Origin: a bacterium
Lineage (GTDB): Bacteria; Zixibacteria; MSB-5A5; WJJR01
NCBI GenBank assembly: GCA_021813505.1
Contig: JAKAKI010000040.1
Coordinates: 1-56,558 of the forward strand
Reading direction: 5' to 3'
Length of the DNA: 56,558 nt
Below the pieces are notes generated by a model. It worked only from the letters and a program-made list of their open reading frames with translations, ran no database searches and was not told the DNA's origin. This document shows positions 54,556 through 56,558 of the stretch, in pieces (positions within the stretch are counted from its first letter, which is position 1; each line of letters opens with the position of its first letter). Both the position numbers and the translations under genes were made by a program.

Positions 54556-55614
54556 ATGAAGATCACCGGGCTGCAATCACCGATCGCCCGCGGTGTCATC
54601 CTGGCACTTGGCTCGGCGCTGTTTTTCGGGGCCTCGACGCCGTTGCTGCGATACTGGGGCGGGGGCATCGGCCCGTGGTCCTCAGCAGCCTTACTCTACG
54701 CCGGTGCCGCACTGGCCGGGGCGCTTTTCGGCGGATTGAGGAATGAAAGCGGGAGACTCGGAAAAGGTCTGACGATGCGGCTCTGGGGAGCGGCAATCTG
54801 TGGTGCGGCACTGGCGCCGGCGGCGCTGGCGTGGGGAGTGCAGCATACCAGCGCGGTCAGTTCGTCCCTCATGTTGAACCTCGAAGCGGTGCTGACCATT
54901 GGTCTGGCCTGGCTCTTCTATCGAGAGCATATCAGCAGCCGCGTGGCATCGGCGGCAGCGATCATCGTGATCGGCGGCGCGATTCTGGTGTTGGAACGTT
55001 CCGAAGTCGGCGTAGCCGCCGTCTGGGGACTTCTGGGTGTGGCATTAGCGACCGTGCTCTGGGCGTTGGACAACACCATCTCGCGTCCGCTCGCTGATCG
55101 GGATACAGCGACGGTGGTCTTTCGCAAGTCGCTCATCGGCGTGGCCATATCAGTTTGCACGACCGTCATTGTGGGTGAGTCGTTACCACGATGGACATCC
55201 GCGATCGCGCTGGTGCTGATCGGAATGTTGGGCTACGGTGTCAGTCTGCGGCTTTACTTGCTGTCCCAGCGTCGAATCGGGGTCGCAAGAACGGCGTCGG
55301 TGTTCGCTGCCGGGCCGTTTCTGGGAGCCGCGCTGGCCGTCGCGATGGGGGAGAGGAGCTTCTCGCTCTGGGGATTGTCAGGCGGATTGCTGATTCTGCT
55401 GGGTGTCGTGCTGCACGTGACGGAAATGCATGAGCATCCGCATACTCACGAAGAGATCGAGCACGAACATGCCCACCATCATGCCGACGGCCACCACGAA
55501 CATGAGCATCCGGATCTTGTAGTCGGTGAGCACACCCACCGGCACTTCCACGAGGGGGGCAGCCACACTCACGCTCATGCCCCCGATGTGCACCATCTGC
55601 ACGACCACGAGTAG
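54556..55614 (+). CDS. EamA/DMT-family transporter with a His-rich tail
   Basis: This 352-residue inner-membrane protein has about ten helices in two EamA halves (GVILALGSALFFGASTPLLRYWG and LGVALATVLWALDNTISRPL mark their starts). DMT proteins move metabolites or metals. The last 62 residues (from MHEHPHTHEE) hold 24 histidines plus many Glu and Asp, facing the cytosol or periplasm, and can bind divalent metals. This suggests nickel, cobalt or zinc handling, by inference only. An upstream TTG at 54541 gives a five-residue longer form. It starts 20 bases after the reductase and may share its transcript. Confidence 0.85.
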   Translation: MKITGLQSPIARGVILALGSALFFGASTPLLRYWGGGIGPWSSAALLYAGAALAGALFGGLRNESGRLGKGLTMRLWGAAICGAALAPAALAWGVQHTSAVSSSLMLNLEAVLTIGLAWLFYREHISSRVASAAAIIVIGGAILVLERSEVGVAAVWGLLGVALATVLWALDNTISRPLADRDTATVVFRKSLIGVAISVCTTVIVGESLPRWTSAIALVLIGMLGYGVSLRLYLLSQRRIGVARTASVFAAGPFLGAALAVAMGERSFSLWGLSGGLLILLGVVLHVTEMHEHPHTHEEIEHEHAHHHADGHHEHEHPDLVVGEHTHRHFHEGGSHTHAHAPDVHHLHDHE

Positions 55615-55620
55615 TCTACC

Positions 55621-55655
55621 AAAAGAAAACTTGCCGGTCCTCAGAGACCGGCAAG
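55621..55655 (-). terminator. Intrinsic terminator of rpsT
   Basis: On the minus strand the stem CTTGCCGGTC / GACCGGCAAG (55630-55655) is followed by TTTTCTTTT (55621-55629). It lies about 45 bases after the rpsT stop. On the plus strand it has no T-run for the transporter gene. Confidence 0.8.
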
Positions 55656-55698
55656 ATCAAAGTGCTTGGATTTTTGGGACGAGTCGAAGCGAAATGTC

Positions 55699-55962
55699 TC
55701 AGCCTTTGGAGGCTGCGGCCTTGTTCAGCTTCTTCGCCATGCGGGACTTGGTGCGATTCGCCTTGTTGCGATGGATGACACGTTTGACGGCGGCCTTGTC
55801 CAGAACGGAGGCGACAGCGCGGAGGCCCTCCACCTTGGTCTCAGGGGCGGCACCCTCGTACTGCTTGACCGTCGATCTGATCTTGGACTTGGCGGCCCGA
55901 TTGCGGCGATTGTGAACGATGCTCTGGCGATTGCGTTTCTTAGCTGAAAGTTTTCTGGCCAC
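55699..55962 (-). CDS. rpsT: 30S ribosomal protein S20
   Basis: This 87-residue S20 binds 16S rRNA near the body-to-platform junction. The N-terminus is ARKLSAKKRNRQSIVHNRRNRAAKSKIR and the C-terminus ends in VIHRNKANRTKSRMAKKLNKAA, both typical. GTG start 55962 has AGGAAGGA about nine bases upstream. It is transcribed alone, divergent from murJ. rpsT-murJ divergence is a common bacterial order. Confidence 0.95.
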   Translation of the reverse strand: MARKLSAKKRNRQSIVHNRRNRAAKSKIRSTVKQYEGAAPETKVEGLRAVASVLDKAAVKRVIHRNKANRTKSRMAKKLNKAAASKG

Positions 55963-56066
55963 TTTCTATTCCTTCCTCGAACGGCACTCTCAATAGCTAT
56001 TGGCCCCGGTCCGTGCCGGGGTTATCCTACAACCTCTAAAGATAAATCCCGACGACGCCAAAAGCA

Positions 56067-56558
56067 ATGCCGAAAGACACCTCCGCAATCGCCCGCTTCG
56101 CCCGACAGACCAGGGTCGTTGTCGGAGCGACACTGCTGTCGCGCGTCTTTGGGTTGATTCGTGAACAGGTCATCGCCTATTACTTCGGTGCGGGGGCGTT
56201 GACCGACGCTTATGTCGCGGCTTTCCGTATCCCCAACCTGCTCAGAGACTTATTTGCCGAGGGGGCGTTCTCTGCCGCGTTTGTCCCGACCTTTTCCCGT
56301 GTTCTGGAGAAGGATGGGAGGGCAGCGGCGTTCGATCTGCTCAATCGTGTTCTCAGTCTATTCGTCCCGATTCTGGTACTCGTCTGCGCATTGGGAATGA
56401 TCTTCACACCCCACATCGCCGGACTGCTTTCCGGCGGTGTCGAGGGGTCACCGGGGAAGATCGCATTACTGATCCGGATGGCGCGCTGGATGTTCCCGTT
56501 CCTGCTCCTGGTGTCGGTGGCCTCGGTGATGATGGGAGCGCTCAATTCGCTTGGCCGA
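56067..56558 (+). CDS. murJ: Lipid II flippase MurJ, 5' part
   Basis: This 164-codon fragment is cut by the window edge. It begins MPKDTSAIARFARQTRVVVG. The first helices have LLSRVFGLIREQVIAYYFGAG, DAYVAAFRIPNLLRDLFAEGAFSAAFVPTFS and a RMARWMFPFLLLVSVASVMMGALNS segment. The RxPNLLRxLxAEGA motif is the MurJ/MviN signature. It moves lipid II across the inner membrane for wall synthesis. The rest lies beyond 56558. Confidence 0.95.
   Translation, partial: MPKDTSAIARFARQTRVVVGATLLSRVFGLIREQVIAYYFGAGALTDAYVAAFRIPNLLRDLFAEGAFSAAFVPTFSRVLEKDGRAAAFDLLNRVLSLFVPILVLVCALGMIFTPHIAGLLSGGVEGSPGKIALLIRMARWMFPFLLLVSVASVMMGALNSLGR

Noticed and set aside
1-56558. tRNA, rRNA or SRP RNA genes
   Set aside because: No cloverleaf ends or rRNA core motifs recognised by eye; not excluded without a covariance-model search.

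Overview
The window carries 45 clearly recognisable protein genes and no rRNA or tRNA gene that I can see by eye. It looks like the chromosome of a Gram-negative, GC-rich bacterium: LpxH-like and MurA/MurJ envelope genes, predicted outer-membrane barrels, and a secreted metallopeptidase-propeller-barrel protein. Frequent GTG/TTG starts, the gene order xerC-hslV-hslU-argF and the protein style suggest an uncultured FCB-type lineage (Zixibacteria-like). That taxonomic guess is inference and was not tested.

Layout. 1-1.6 kb: two envelope genes on the minus strand, the second interrupted by an in-frame amber. 1.8-4.4 kb: reverse transsulfuration (cystathionine beta-synthase, gamma-lyase/synthase). 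4.4-4.97 kb: a gene-free block of palindromic repeats. 5-7.8 kb: DUF302 protein and CopA copper ATPase. 7.8-9.8 kb: a restriction-modification (R-M) pair, SacI-family nuclease plus D12-class adenine methylase. 10-25.9 kb: rlmD, HIT protein, an odd HTH-aconitase-like protein, lpxH, murA, the large envelope protein, purL, hutU, rsmB and a PASTA protein. 26-28.6 kb: a second R-M locus (Vsr, NotI-family nuclease, C5 methylase). 29.2-33.9 kb: ffh-rpsP-rimM-trmD-rplS-rnhB-yraN. 33.9-36.7 kb: DinB, a small membrane protein and RqcH on the minus strand. 36.8-45.6 kb: yicC-gmk-rpoZ, topA, xerC-hslV-hslU, argF. 45.6-49.9 kb: a repeat-rich gap, then a type IIG-like R-M fusion and a small partner. 50-55.6 kb: thioesterase, RNase H-like protein, more repeats, a propeller protein, ferredoxin plus geranylgeranyl-reductase family enzyme, His-rich EamA transporter. 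55.7-56.6 kb: rpsT and the 5' part of murJ.

Most genes are housekeeping and run in short plus-strand operons. The accessory content is three unrelated R-M loci within about 42 kb, plus at least five kinds of palindromic intergenic repeat. The observations most worth a second look are the HTH-fused aconitase-like protein lacking the usual cluster-cysteine motifs, the NotI-type R-M locus with Vsr, the duplicated argF 3' end at the start of the type IIG gene, and the ferredoxin/GGR pair.
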